Source: Paenibacillus phytohabitans
GTDB lineage: Bacteria; Bacillota; Bacilli; Paenibacillales; Paenibacillaceae
DNA length: 64,000 nt
Direction: 5' to 3'
Assembly (NCBI RefSeq): GCF_013141775.1
Contig: NZ_WHOB01000068.1
Coordinates: forward strand, 89,643-153,642
Under the pieces are notes generated by a model that saw only the letters and a list, made by a program, of their open reading frames with translations, was not told the DNA's origin and ran no database searches. Numbering within the stretch: position 1 is the stretch's first letter; each line of letters opens with the position of its first letter. The position numbers were made by a program, and so were the translations under genes. Of this stretch, positions 7,689-15,791 are shown one piece after another.

Positions 7689-7766
7689 AAATATACTTCC
7701 CCCTCAATCACGGTTTCTGTTCTTCTCTAGGATGGATTGGGGGCGTGAATCTTATGCAGACATCTC

Positions 7767-9188
7767 CTACACCAGCAACATGGCGGTGAGAGTCATCGCC
7801 GCCAGACCCAGCAGGACCGGCTTCAGATTGCGCCGGGCCAGCTCGAAGGGGCTGACGCCGCAGATCGCCGCGGCGGGAATGAGCGCCCACGGGATCAGGG
7901 TGCCGCCGCCGACCCAGATGGCGGCTACCTGCCCAAGGGCGGTCAGGGTCGCCGCGCCGGAATGGATCGCGGCGGCGAACAGCCCGGCAATCGAGCCGGC
8001 CAGCGAGATGCCGGAGAAGCCGGAGCCGTCGAGACCGGTGATCGCGCCGATCACCGTCAGCGTTACGGCTCCCACGGCACCGTTAAGCGGCACGTGATCC
8101 GCCAGGGCAACGCCCAGGTCGTTCACGATGCCGTGCGAGCCGTCCGGCAGCACCTGGCCGAACAGTTCGGTGAAGGCCGAGTCGCCAAGATAGAAGAAGG
8201 CGGCGATCGGGATAACCGGTCCGAAGACCTTGAAGCCGAATATGAATCCTTCAATGAGATAAGCCGTGATTTTCTCCAGCCCCTGTCCCTGGCCGCGGTG
8301 GGCCAGCAGGGTGATGACAATCAGGATCAGCACGGCGGTTCCGCCGACCAGAGCTGTAGCATCACCGCCCTGCAGGTGCAGCATGAACATGGCTATCACA
8401 TCCAGGAGGAAGAGCAGCGGGATGGCGATAGCCAGCGCTTTTCGAAGCCCGGCGCTCATGTGTACCTGCCCGTCATCGCCCGTCCCGGCTGCAGACAAAG
8501 GCCCTGCTGTGCCTTGGGCAGTGACCAGGCCGTCTCTCCACGTTCCGTTCTTCTGGTCTCTGCGCATCATCCAGAAGGCAGTGACCGTAGTTACAACCCC
8601 CATCACAATAACCAGCGGAATACTTGCCTGCATGACGCTGGATACCGGAAGACCGGCAGCATCTGCAGTCAGCTTCGGCGCTCCCTGGATAATATAATCA
8701 CCGGAGAGGGCGATCCCGTGCCCGAACAGATTCATTGCCATCGCCGCACCAAGTGCGGGCAGTCCCACCCGGACAGCCACAGGCAGCAGAACTGCCCCGA
8801 CCAGTGCCACCGCAGGGGAAGGCCAGAAGAAGAAAGAGGTCACCATCATGATCAGCCCGATCCCCCAATAGGCCATTGCAGGTGTGCGCAGAAACCGGGT
8901 GAGCGGGGATACCATCGTCTCGTTGATGCCTGTAATAATCAGAATCCGGCTCATCGCCACAATAATGGAGATAATCATAATGGTGCCGAGCAGCTCTTTG
9001 GTAGCATATACGAAGGAGTTGAAGATTCCCGACACCGATCCGCTGAGTGTGGCCGTTGCCAGCAGCCCCAGCGCCAAAATCCCGGTCACGCAGATCATTG
9101 TCGTATCACGCCGCCGGATCAGCAGCGCCAGAATGAACACAATGAACACTAAATAGACCCAATGAATCGCCGTAAGCTGGATACCCAT
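7767..9188 (-). CDS. Polytopic membrane transporter (ion-transporter-like)
   Basis: A 473-residue integral membrane protein with about 11-12 hydrophobic helices, beginning MGIQLTAIHWVYLVFIVFILALL. The ATG at 9188 is chosen because AAAGGGGGCGCAGG precedes it; a GTG further up lies inside that sequence. A central hydrophilic loop (RRDQKNGTWRDGLVTAQG) separates two halves, and glycine-rich hairpin-like stretches (GITGLDGSGFSGISLAGS-type; HSGAATLTALGQ) recall anion-transporter superfamily proteins such as CitMHS, GntP and DctM. Substrate cannot be assigned. No helper gene is adjacent. Confidence 0.7.
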   Translation of the reverse strand: MGIQLTAIHWVYLVFIVFILALLIRRRDTTMICVTGILALGLLATATLSGSVSGIFNSFVYATKELLGTIMIISIIVAMSRILIITGINETMVSPLTRFLRTPAMAYWGIGLIMMVTSFFFWPSPAVALVGAVLLPVAVRVGLPALGAAMAMNLFGHGIALSGDYIIQGAPKLTADAAGLPVSSVMQASIPLVIVMGVVTTVTAFWMMRRDQKNGTWRDGLVTAQGTAGPLSAAGTGDDGQVHMSAGLRKALAIAIPLLFLLDVIAMFMLHLQGGDATALVGGTAVLILIVITLLAHRGQGQGLEKITAYLIEGFIFGFKVFGPVIPIAAFFYLGDSAFTELFGQVLPDGSHGIVNDLGVALADHVPLNGAVGAVTLTVIGAITGLDGSGFSGISLAGSIAGLFAAAIHSGAATLTALGQVAAIWVGGGTLIPWALIPAAAICGVSPFELARRNLKPVLLGLAAMTLTAMLLV

Positions 9189-9290
9189 TATCCTGCGCCC
9201 CCTTTCCACTTACTTATAGCAAGTAGGTGCTATATGCTATGCAGGGGCATAGGCTGGTGTTCGTACAACCGGGCACGGCTGCACCATCCT

Positions 9291-9336
9291 TATAAAAAAA
9301 AGACCCCGGAATCCACGCAAACCGCGGATTCCGAGA
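9291..9336 (-). terminator. Rho-independent terminator of the 182-residue gene
   Basis: The minus strand has the hairpin CGGAATCCGC / GCG-GATTCCG (one bulge) followed by GGGGTC and eight T residues, directly after the stop at 9359. Confidence 0.8.
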
Positions 9337-9358
9337 TCAATATATAGGTGTTTCCCTA

Positions 9359-9907
9359 TTAAGGCTGCCGGTTCGCCCTCCGCGCCCGGATGAAGGCCAG
9401 CTGCTGCAGCCGGTCCTGGGTAGAGCTTCCGCTCCATAGACCAAGTTGCCCGGTAGGGCCCCCGCTGCTCTTCCCTGCTTCTTCCGGTGAAGGGGCAGGA
9501 AGGGACAGGGTACAAGTAGCATCCCTGTAGATGATCAGGCTATGATCAGCAGAGAGGTGATCTTTGGCGACATACTCATCGATGTAGCCGTATATTTTTC
9601 TTAAGGTCACAGGATCTTTGCTCATCTGCTGCAGAATATTCGGGGCAATCACAATCTCCCGCACATCATCCCGGAATCCCTTGCCGGAACTGTCCGCACC
9701 CTTGCTCCCGTCCTTGGACACCGCTGTGATCCGGACAGGCAGGCCGTATTTCTTCCTGATTCTGCGTGCCTGATCTTCAATGGCCGCAGCAACAGCTGCC
9801 AAAGTCTCCGAAAAACTAAGCACAGACGACTCTGCCGGAGCATGGGCCTCCTGATGCGGTGAACGGGTCAGTGAAGCGGCTTGAATCCGGGAAATGGGAA
9901 TATACAT
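9359..9907 (-). CDS. Uncharacterised protein, DUF6033-like
   Basis: A 182-residue soluble protein starting MYIPISRIQAAS. The middle contains IEDQARRIRKKYGLPVRITAVS and EIVIAPNILQQMSKDPVTLRKIYGYIDEY, which resembles the 'EIAPNILEKMANDP' core of small Firmicutes proteins grouped as DUF6033; this assignment is from memory and moderate. The C-terminus is Pro/Ser/Gly-rich and basic. It has its own terminator and appears monocistronic. Function unknown. Confidence 0.6.
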   Translation of the reverse strand: MYIPISRIQAASLTRSPHQEAHAPAESSVLSFSETLAAVAAAIEDQARRIRKKYGLPVRITAVSKDGSKGADSSGKGFRDDVREIVIAPNILQQMSKDPVTLRKIYGYIDEYVAKDHLSADHSLIIYRDATCTLSLPAPSPEEAGKSSGGPTGQLGLWSGSSTQDRLQQLAFIRARRANRQP

Positions 9908-9981
9908 CGAACATTCCTCTTCTCGATAAAAGTTCAGGACAACTCTTTATCGGTGAAAAGAAGAAGATTGCTTAAACCGTT

Positions 9982-11973
9982 CTATTTTGTGCCCAGTGCC
10001 CCGGCTGCTGCATCCTCGCCGCCAAGCCGCCCGGAGGTGAAGGAATACCCCAGTCCGACGCCATTTCCTACATAAGTATCGTTAAAGAGTACACCTTCGG
10101 ACTCCACGCCCACGGCATATAATCCTTTGATGGGCACACGCTTGTCATTCAGCACCTGGAACTTGGTATTTACAAGCAGGCCGCCCACCGAGCAGAGATT
10201 GTTGATCTCGGAAATAATCGCATAATACGGGCCGCTCTCACCCATCGGAAGCAGATATTCCTTTGCTTTGCCGAACTCGGTATCGATGCCGGTCTTCGCC
10301 GCTTGCTGATACAGCTTAAAGTCAGCAGCGAATACCGCAGCGTCCATTCCCGCATTTTTTGCCAATTCCTCAATGGTATTACCCTTGAAGCCGTCACCGT
10401 TGGCAACCATGGACTCGAAGACTTTATCCGCATCCTTCCAAGGCTGGTCCAGCGTGAATTTATCAGCAAAAGAAGCATAGAATTCCGGCGGCATTCCCGG
10501 CAGTCCGGGTGCCTTCAAGCCATTCATCCCCTTGGTCTTGAGGGCATCAATCTGCGCCTGCGAGAGAATGACCAGATGATAAGCTCCGTTAAAAGCACTC
10601 GTGTTCGCCGCTGCTACTGCGGTTAGTGTTGCCGCTTCATCTCGGAATCTCGCCCCGGAAGGGCCGACATTCATCAGCGTTGGCAGGTAGGAGAGCATCA
10701 GCGGATAGCTGGCTTCGAACGGCTCATACTCCGCCTTCAGCTTGTCCGTTGCTCTGGCCAGGGTCTGGTGAAGCATTTGTCCCCCGAAGTTATCGGGAAC
10801 CTTCGCCCCAATATCCCAGGACATTTGCAGCCCTTCGCCGATATTCTGTCCTAGTCCGCCATTGACGCCTTCGAAGCCGAAGGCTTCCTTGACCATCTCT
10901 TTGTTGCCGGCATAACCGCCGGTAGCCATGACAATGCTTTTGCCGGTGATCTCAAGCACAGTTCCATCCGCCTTCCCGGCAACCACTCCGGTAACCTCTC
11001 CATTGCTGCCTGTAATCAGCTTCTGGGCTGTTGTTTCGGTGATTACCTGTCCGCCGCCCTTTTCCACGGATTCTGCAAGCATCGCCTTCAGCAGATCCTG
11101 GCGGGTGTCATAGGCTGGTAACATATGCAGCTGTTCTCCGCCAAAGTTAAGGAAGGTAGTGGTGTAGCCCTTGCCTGTCAGCCAGTCATAGGTTTCACCC
11201 GACTTGGTCACGTACTGGCGGATTGCCGCTGCGTCTACTCTCCAGTGATTATTAACAATCCAGTCGCCGATCTCCTTCTCTACTTCCACTTTAAGTCCGC
11301 TGCTGACAGCGGCTGAAGAGTTGTAGAACTTACCTGCCCAGGACAGATTGCTTGCTCCGCCAATCGTAGCTGTTTTCTCAATAAGAATGACCTTTGCGCC
11401 TTTATCGGCTGCAGAGACTGCTGCAGATACTCCGGATGCGCCTGCACCCACGACAACGACATCCGCAGACAGCTGCTCCGTCTTGCCTTCTCCCGATTTC
11501 ACTACAGCTCTCGATTTAAAAGCCTCCACGTTGCCGCCCGCCTGCTTCACCGCATCTTCAACGGCTGTCAGGATCGCCGTGCTCGACTCCGAAGCACCGC
11601 TGACTGCATCTATGGCCAGGGTCTGGCCGGCAATAATCTCTTCCTTAATCTTATTAATGGCCTCCACGCCGATGCCGGCCGTTTCGTTCTGGCTGACCAC
11701 CTGGATATCCGTGATTACGGATTCGGCGTCGAGTGTAACCTCAACCTGAATCTTGCCGTCTTTGCCGTCAGCTTCCGCTTTATAGGTACCCGCTTTAAAA
11801 GCTTCCGGTACCGCACTTGTATCCACCGGCTGCGTAGCCTCCGGTGATGCTGAAGGCTGCTCCGATGCTGCCGGTCCGGCTGAATTATTGCCGCTGCAGC
11901 CGCTGATGAGCGACAGAACCAGGATCAGACATACGCTTACTTTTAACAACGGCCGTACTGCTTGCTTATGCAT
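9982..11973 (-). CDS. Lipoprotein FAD-dependent reductase with FMN-binding domain
   Basis: A 663-residue extracytoplasmic flavoprotein of the fumarate reductase/flavocytochrome c family. It has a lipoprotein signal (LISGC, Cys26), an FMN-binding domain (about 55-145) with the flavinylation-type motif DAVSGAS, where Ser replaces the usual Thr and could accept FMN via ApbE, then an FAD Rossmann motif (VVVVGAGASGVSAAVSAADKGAKV) and a C-terminal segment (GLYAVGVESEGVLFNDTYVGNG) typical of the class. Members move electrons to small organic acceptors outside the membrane; the acceptor here is unknown. GGGGGAGAAATA precedes the ATG. The promoter is of the MerR type and the MerR gene lies immediately upstream. 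Confidence 0.88.
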   Translation of the reverse strand: MHKQAVRPLLKVSVCLILVLSLISGCSGNNSAGPAASEQPSASPEATQPVDTSAVPEAFKAGTYKAEADGKDGKIQVEVTLDAESVITDIQVVSQNETAGIGVEAINKIKEEIIAGQTLAIDAVSGASESSTAILTAVEDAVKQAGGNVEAFKSRAVVKSGEGKTEQLSADVVVVGAGASGVSAAVSAADKGAKVILIEKTATIGGASNLSWAGKFYNSSAAVSSGLKVEVEKEIGDWIVNNHWRVDAAAIRQYVTKSGETYDWLTGKGYTTTFLNFGGEQLHMLPAYDTRQDLLKAMLAESVEKGGGQVITETTAQKLITGSNGEVTGVVAGKADGTVLEITGKSIVMATGGYAGNKEMVKEAFGFEGVNGGLGQNIGEGLQMSWDIGAKVPDNFGGQMLHQTLARATDKLKAEYEPFEASYPLMLSYLPTLMNVGPSGARFRDEAATLTAVAAANTSAFNGAYHLVILSQAQIDALKTKGMNGLKAPGLPGMPPEFYASFADKFTLDQPWKDADKVFESMVANGDGFKGNTIEELAKNAGMDAAVFAADFKLYQQAAKTGIDTEFGKAKEYLLPMGESGPYYAIISEINNLCSVGGLLVNTKFQVLNDKRVPIKGLYAVGVESEGVLFNDTYVGNGVGLGYSFTSGRLGGEDAAAGALGTK

Positions 11974-12041
11974 TATTTCTCCCCCTGTGTGGTTAGTGCA
12001 GCCAAGCTTCTCTCTCTATAAGAACTGCTGACTACGCACAG

Positions 12042-12072
12042 AGTGTAAACCTTGGTACAACACCAAGGTCAA
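12042..12072 (-). promoter_or_regulatory. MerR-type promoter with 19-bp spacer and operator
   Basis: On the minus strand a -35 TTGACC (12067-12072) and a -10 TACACT (12042-12047) are separated by exactly 19 bases. The spacer holds the dyad ACCTTGGT-N5-ACCAAGGT (12049-12069). A lengthened spacer over a dyad is the hallmark of MerR-activated promoters. It drives the flavin lipoprotein gene. Confidence 0.85.
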
Positions 12073-12094
12073 TGAAATATATGTGAAATATTTC

Positions 12095-12937
12095 TCAAAG
12101 TATAAAGGCGGGCGGTTCCGTTTCTGCTTGTTTCGCCGGAATATTGATCTCCAGATAGGTTTTGTTGCCGCTGTTCGTGCGCTCTGTAAACAGGATTTTA
12201 CCGCTGATATCCCCGCTGACCGTATACTTCTGCGCCTTCGCATAATCCAGCATGAATCCGAAGGACTCCCGTTCGAGGTATTCCTCATAGGTGCTGACAA
12301 TCACTGCAGAGATGCAGGTTGCCGGCTCCAGATACTCCACACTGTCATTCAGGCAGACCTCAAGCTTCTGTTGATCCTCTTCCAGCAGGGCAAGCCCCCA
12401 GCTGTAATCCAGCTCTTCGGCTCCATAGATGCATTCTGTATTCTCAATACGGAAGGAATAGAAGGTGAACGGCAGCAGCTCCATCCAGGCCTGGACAGTT
12501 CTTTTGAGGCCATCCTTCTGCAGCAAATGGTTCTTGTTCGTCTGCTGAATCCGGTACATACCCGGCACTTGCTTGATTCTGCATGTATAAAAGGATTCGC
12601 TGATCCCCCCAAGCTCGGCATGAATCTCCTGAATCTTATTCAGCAGCAGCGTGCTGCGGCGTATCTCTTCCTCCAGCTGCATTCCGGCAGCCGCTATCGA
12701 CTCCACCACTTGCTCGGAAGGTGCGTCTTTAATCAGACCGGCCACATCCTGAAGCGGAATCTGCATACTCCGGTACCATCTGCTCGACAGTAAATTGCGC
12801 GCGTCCAGATCATTGAAATACCGGTAATTGTTATGCTGATCCTTCACCGGCCGGACAATATCATGTTTCTCATATAAGCGCAGTGTATCTGCCGTCACCC
12901 CTAGAATTGACGCGAATTCACCGATAGAATATTTCAT
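12095..12937 (-). CDS. MerR family transcriptional regulator
   Basis: A 280-residue regulator with the N-terminal MerR winged helix (MKYSIGEFASILGVTADTLRLYEKHDIVRP, then NNYRYFNDLDARNLLSSRWYR), a dimerisation helix (about 80-110), and a long C-terminal domain resembling GyrI-like small-molecule binding folds. No cysteine cluster typical of metal sensors is seen, so an organic ligand is likely. It ends 23 bases before the MerR-type promoter of the flavin lipoprotein gene, its probable target. Confidence 0.85.
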   Translation of the reverse strand: MKYSIGEFASILGVTADTLRLYEKHDIVRPVKDQHNNYRYFNDLDARNLLSSRWYRSMQIPLQDVAGLIKDAPSEQVVESIAAAGMQLEEEIRRSTLLLNKIQEIHAELGGISESFYTCRIKQVPGMYRIQQTNKNHLLQKDGLKRTVQAWMELLPFTFYSFRIENTECIYGAEELDYSWGLALLEEDQQKLEVCLNDSVEYLEPATCISAVIVSTYEEYLERESFGFMLDYAKAQKYTVSGDISGKILFTERTNSGNKTYLEINIPAKQAETEPPAFIL

Positions 12938-13030
12938 CAGCAGCCCCCCAGCTTACTTGATCCCATTCTTTCATCAGTTCAATGATAGAGGGTTTAGCCG
13001 GGAGACTTTGTGGATTATGTCACACGGGTG

Positions 13031-13480
13031 CTACTGCGCCTTGCCTTCGCTCAGCATCGCCAGCGTCTTATTGAGCCGCCGCTGCCGCGTTTCTGCCGTC
13101 TTGGCATCCTCAATCGAGAGGACAAACCGCCGTTTATTCGTGTAGGATAATCCGTCCCAGAACTGCTTCGCTCCGGCATGCCGCTCCAGCTCCGCAGCCA
13201 GATCAGCCGGTACCTCCACTTCACGCGGCCGGGTATCCAGCGCAAGCTCTACTTCGATCTCATCACCGGCACTGACACCGGCGCCCTTGCGGTGCTCCGC
13301 GCTGAGCGGAATCATGAACTGTCCGCCCATCGTGGCCACCGTGCTGGAATAGCTATATTCACCGATCGTTACCTTCACCGCCGGCTTCTTGCTTGTCCCG
13401 AGCTCTGCTACCGCCTCCGCAGGAACAGGGATTCCCGTTGCCGTCTTGCCGCCCAGTATAACCGTTGTCCGGAATTTCAT
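13031..13480 (-). CDS. DUF1905 / YdeI-OmpD-associated family protein
   Basis: A 149-residue protein with an N-terminal DUF1905 beta-barrel (FRTTVILGGKTATGIPVPAEAV ... VTIGEYSYSSTVATMGGQFMIPLSAEHRKGAGVSAGDEIEVELALD) and the C-terminal YdeI/OmpD-associated helical tail (FWDGLSYTNKRRFVLSIEDAKTAETRQRRLNKTLAML). The family is widespread, and its biochemical role is not settled. AGGAGGAAATAA precedes the ATG. No operon partner is evident. Confidence 0.85.
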   Translation of the reverse strand: MKFRTTVILGGKTATGIPVPAEAVAELGTSKKPAVKVTIGEYSYSSTVATMGGQFMIPLSAEHRKGAGVSAGDEIEVELALDTRPREVEVPADLAAELERHAGAKQFWDGLSYTNKRRFVLSIEDAKTAETRQRRLNKTLAMLSEGKAQ

Positions 13481-13620
13481 ATTTATTTCCTCCTGGATAG
13501 GCGCTTAGCCATTTTTATTCCCATTGTAGTGCAGGGAATGGAGCTTTTCCAGTCGCCGGTGAGGGCGGCATGGTTTATACTTAAAGGTACTGAAGAATGT
13601 GACGAACGGAGGCGGCCGCC

Positions 13621-14712
13621 ATGCCCGCGAATCTAACAGAAAAGGTAGCAGACCTCCCTTTATCGCCTGGCGTGTATCTGATGAAGGACAGTCTGGGACA
13701 TATCATCTATGTCGGCAAAGCGAAGCAGCTGAAGAAGCGGGTCCAGTCCTATTTCTACAATAACAAAGGACATTCACCCAAGGTGAAGCAGCTCGTCAAG
13801 CATATCCGCGATCTCGAATACAGGCTGACCGATACGGAATTCGAAGCCTTCATGCTGGAATGCCAGCTGATTAAAGAGATCAAGCCGATGTACAACCGCA
13901 AAATGAAAAATCCGCTCGCCTACAGCTATATTTCCATCGTAGACACTGCGCCGTACCGGCAGATCGAAATCGGCTATGAGCCCAGCACACAGGCAAACAG
14001 TCTCTCCTATGGTCCTTACACCAGCCGCAGCACTGTGGAGCGGGCTGTACAGGGCATTAGGGAATCGCAGAGAATCCTCTGCAGCAGCCCCCATTCCCGG
14101 GCTACCCGCTGTCTCAACCATTCGCTGGGCTTATGCATCGGCATGTGCGGGGGCGGTGAGGCTCTGAAGCGGTATGAGGAGATTATCGGGCAGATCATTG
14201 CACTGTTGAACGGGAGCGGCAATTCAATCGTAAGCGGACTGGAAGCCCGGATGGAGGAGGCTGCGCTGCGGTTTGATTTCGAAGCAGCTGCCAAGTACCG
14301 GGATTACCTCGGGGCGGTCCACTCGCTGCTGCACAAGGAGCAGGTGATCGGCTTCACCGGAGAGAACAAGAATATTATCGTGCTGGAGCCGGTGGACGAG
14401 CAGTTTCACAAGCTGATTCTCATCAAGGGCAGCGTGATTCTCTACCGCACCCGGCTGGCGACTGAAGCGCTGGACAGCAGACAGCTTACCAAGATGATTA
14501 CCACTGCCGCATTGGAGCATTTCCGCAGCAGTAGTCTGATTGCGGCTACAGAAGAAATGAGCCGTCATAAGATCGATGAGGCCCAGATCATCTACAGCTA
14601 TCTTAAGAGCAGCTCCGGCAATTATCTGCTGGTTCCGCCGGAATGGCTGGAGGATAAGGATACCGCCGGGCTGGAGGAAGGGATTAACGGGCTGATCGGG
14701 AGCGCATTATAA
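13621..14712 (+). CDS. UvrC-like GIY-YIG nuclease with UVR domain, lacking the C-terminal half
   Basis: A 363-residue protein equal to the N-terminal half of UvrC. GIY-YIG domain at about 14-90 (SPGVYLMKDSLGHIIYVGKA, KQLKKRVQSYF), a middle Cys-containing region (RCLNHSLGLCIGMCGGG, similar to UvrC's conserved PCL...C..C segment) and a UVR helix pair near 205-240 (MEEAALRFDFEAAAKYRDYLGAV). UvrC is normally about 600 residues with an RNase H-like nuclease and helix-hairpin-helix; those are absent, as in the E. coli 3'-incision homologue Cho. It may make only the 3' incision or assist UvrC. GGAGG lies 8 bases before the ATG. Confidence 0.85.
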   Translation: MPANLTEKVADLPLSPGVYLMKDSLGHIIYVGKAKQLKKRVQSYFYNNKGHSPKVKQLVKHIRDLEYRLTDTEFEAFMLECQLIKEIKPMYNRKMKNPLAYSYISIVDTAPYRQIEIGYEPSTQANSLSYGPYTSRSTVERAVQGIRESQRILCSSPHSRATRCLNHSLGLCIGMCGGGEALKRYEEIIGQIIALLNGSGNSIVSGLEARMEEAALRFDFEAAAKYRDYLGAVHSLLHKEQVIGFTGENKNIIVLEPVDEQFHKLILIKGSVILYRTRLATEALDSRQLTKMITTAALEHFRSSSLIAATEEMSRHKIDEAQIIYSYLKSSSGNYLLVPPEWLEDKDTAGLEEGINGLIGSAL

Positions 14713-14793
14713 TCAGCGCTGATACCGGCTCTCCAGGTGATTCAGGAATGGACCGTTAACCTACTCGCGGTACCAATAAATCGCTGCAACAAT

Positions 14794-14831
14794 AAACCAG
14801 GACCTCTGCATGCAAGCAGCGATCCTGGTTT
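14794..14831. terminator. Hairpin between convergent genes
   Basis: AAACCAGGA (14794-14802) pairs with TCCTGGTTT (14823-14831). Short T-rich tails follow on both strands. It probably ends both the UvrC-like gene and the SDR gene. Confidence 0.6.
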
Positions 14832-14900
14832 CTAATATAGAGGAGCATTCGGCTGCAGCCTTCCTTTGCTCGAGGGCCGCAGGCAGTCCTGACTAATAGG

Positions 14901-15635
14901 TTACACTTGCGCAGTAGGACGGATCACGATCTCGTTCACATCGATATTATCCGGCTGTTCAATCGCGTAGGCAATGGCACGCGCTACTGCATCCGGTGTC
15001 ATCGCCAGCTTATCGCGGACGGCGGCAAGCTGATCTCTCAAAGCCGGGTCTGTCACACTGTCTGTGAAGCCGGTCTTGACGATGCCGGGCGAAATGATGG
15101 TGACGCGCAGCTTGTCGCCCGCCTCCTGGCGCAGCCCCTCCGAGATGGCACGCACGGCGAATTTCGTTCCGGAGTAGACCGACTGGTTAGGAACCGTCTT
15201 GTGTCCGGCTGTAGACGCAGTGTTCACGAAATGTCCGAAGCCCTGCTCGCGGAAGACCGGCAGCGCTGCGGCAATACCATACAGAACACCTTTGATATTA
15301 ACGTCAATCATGTCCTCCCAATCCTCGACGCGCAGGTCGTCGAGCGGGGAAATAGGCATCACTCCGGCATTGCTGACGAGCACATCTATCTTCCCGTACC
15401 GCTCACAGGCAAGTGCAACGAGTCTGCTTAGATCCTCCCGCTGTCTCACGTCCGTGCTTGCATAAACGGCTTCGCCGCCATTGTTCACAATGCGTGCCGC
15501 CAGCGCCGCCAGACGCTCCGCTCCGCGCGCTCCAAGCACTACCTTTGCCCCGCGCTCCGCAAGGAGCAGCGCTGCCGCTTCCCCAATCCCGCTGCTCGCA
15601 CCCGTAATGACAACAACTTTATTCTCAATGCTCAT
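14901..15635 (-). CDS. SDR family oxidoreductase
   Basis: A 244-residue classical short-chain dehydrogenase/reductase. The cofactor motif is TGASSGIGEAAALLLAERG, the NAG motif is SNAGV, the catalytic Ser is in NTASTAG, and YxxxK is YSGTK. The charged residue after the second beta strand (GARGAERL) suggests NADP use. It is divergent from an AraC regulator of the YqhC-like type, which in E. coli activates an adjacent aldehyde reductase, so this enzyme may reduce an aldehyde or ketone (inference). Confidence 0.9.
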   Translation of the reverse strand: MSIENKVVVITGASSGIGEAAALLLAERGAKVVLGARGAERLAALAARIVNNGGEAVYASTDVRQREDLSRLVALACERYGKIDVLVSNAGVMPISPLDDLRVEDWEDMIDVNIKGVLYGIAAALPVFREQGFGHFVNTASTAGHKTVPNQSVYSGTKFAVRAISEGLRQEAGDKLRVTIISPGIVKTGFTDSVTDPALRDQLAAVRDKLAMTPDAVARAIAYAIEQPDNIDVNEIVIRPTAQV

Positions 15636-15652
15636 ATTGCATCCTTCTCTCT

Positions 15653-15665
15653 AAGGTCTAATGGC
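15653..15665. promoter_or_regulatory. Left half of a paired operator in the SDR/AraC intergenic region
   Basis: AAGGTCTAATGGC, 18 bases upstream of the SDR start. Its exact reverse complement occurs at 15758-15770 in front of the AraC gene. Probable AraC-family binding sites, one at each promoter. Confidence 0.55.
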
Positions 15666-15757
15666 CTTGCCTGTTCATTGTAAGTAATCAGCAGCCTAAT
15701 CAGGTAGACAGATCGCCTCCGATTCTTGCCTAATCCTCTCCGGTGCGGATATAATTA

Positions 15758-15770
15758 GCCATTAGACCTT
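15758..15770. promoter_or_regulatory. Right half of the paired operator, with AraC-gene promoter
   Basis: GCCATTAGACCTT, a perfect inverted copy of 15653-15665, lies 3 bases after a TATAAT hexamer (15750-15755) and 22 bases before the AraC start. Confidence 0.55.
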
Positions 15771-15791
15771 CGCGGAAAGGAGCAGTGAAGC

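Noticed and set aside
7962..9152. A 396-codon rightward open frame
   Set aside because: It lies entirely opposite the membrane transporter gene, has no ribosome binding site and a His/Arg/Gln-rich composition typical of antisense reading of GC-rich hydrophobic genes.
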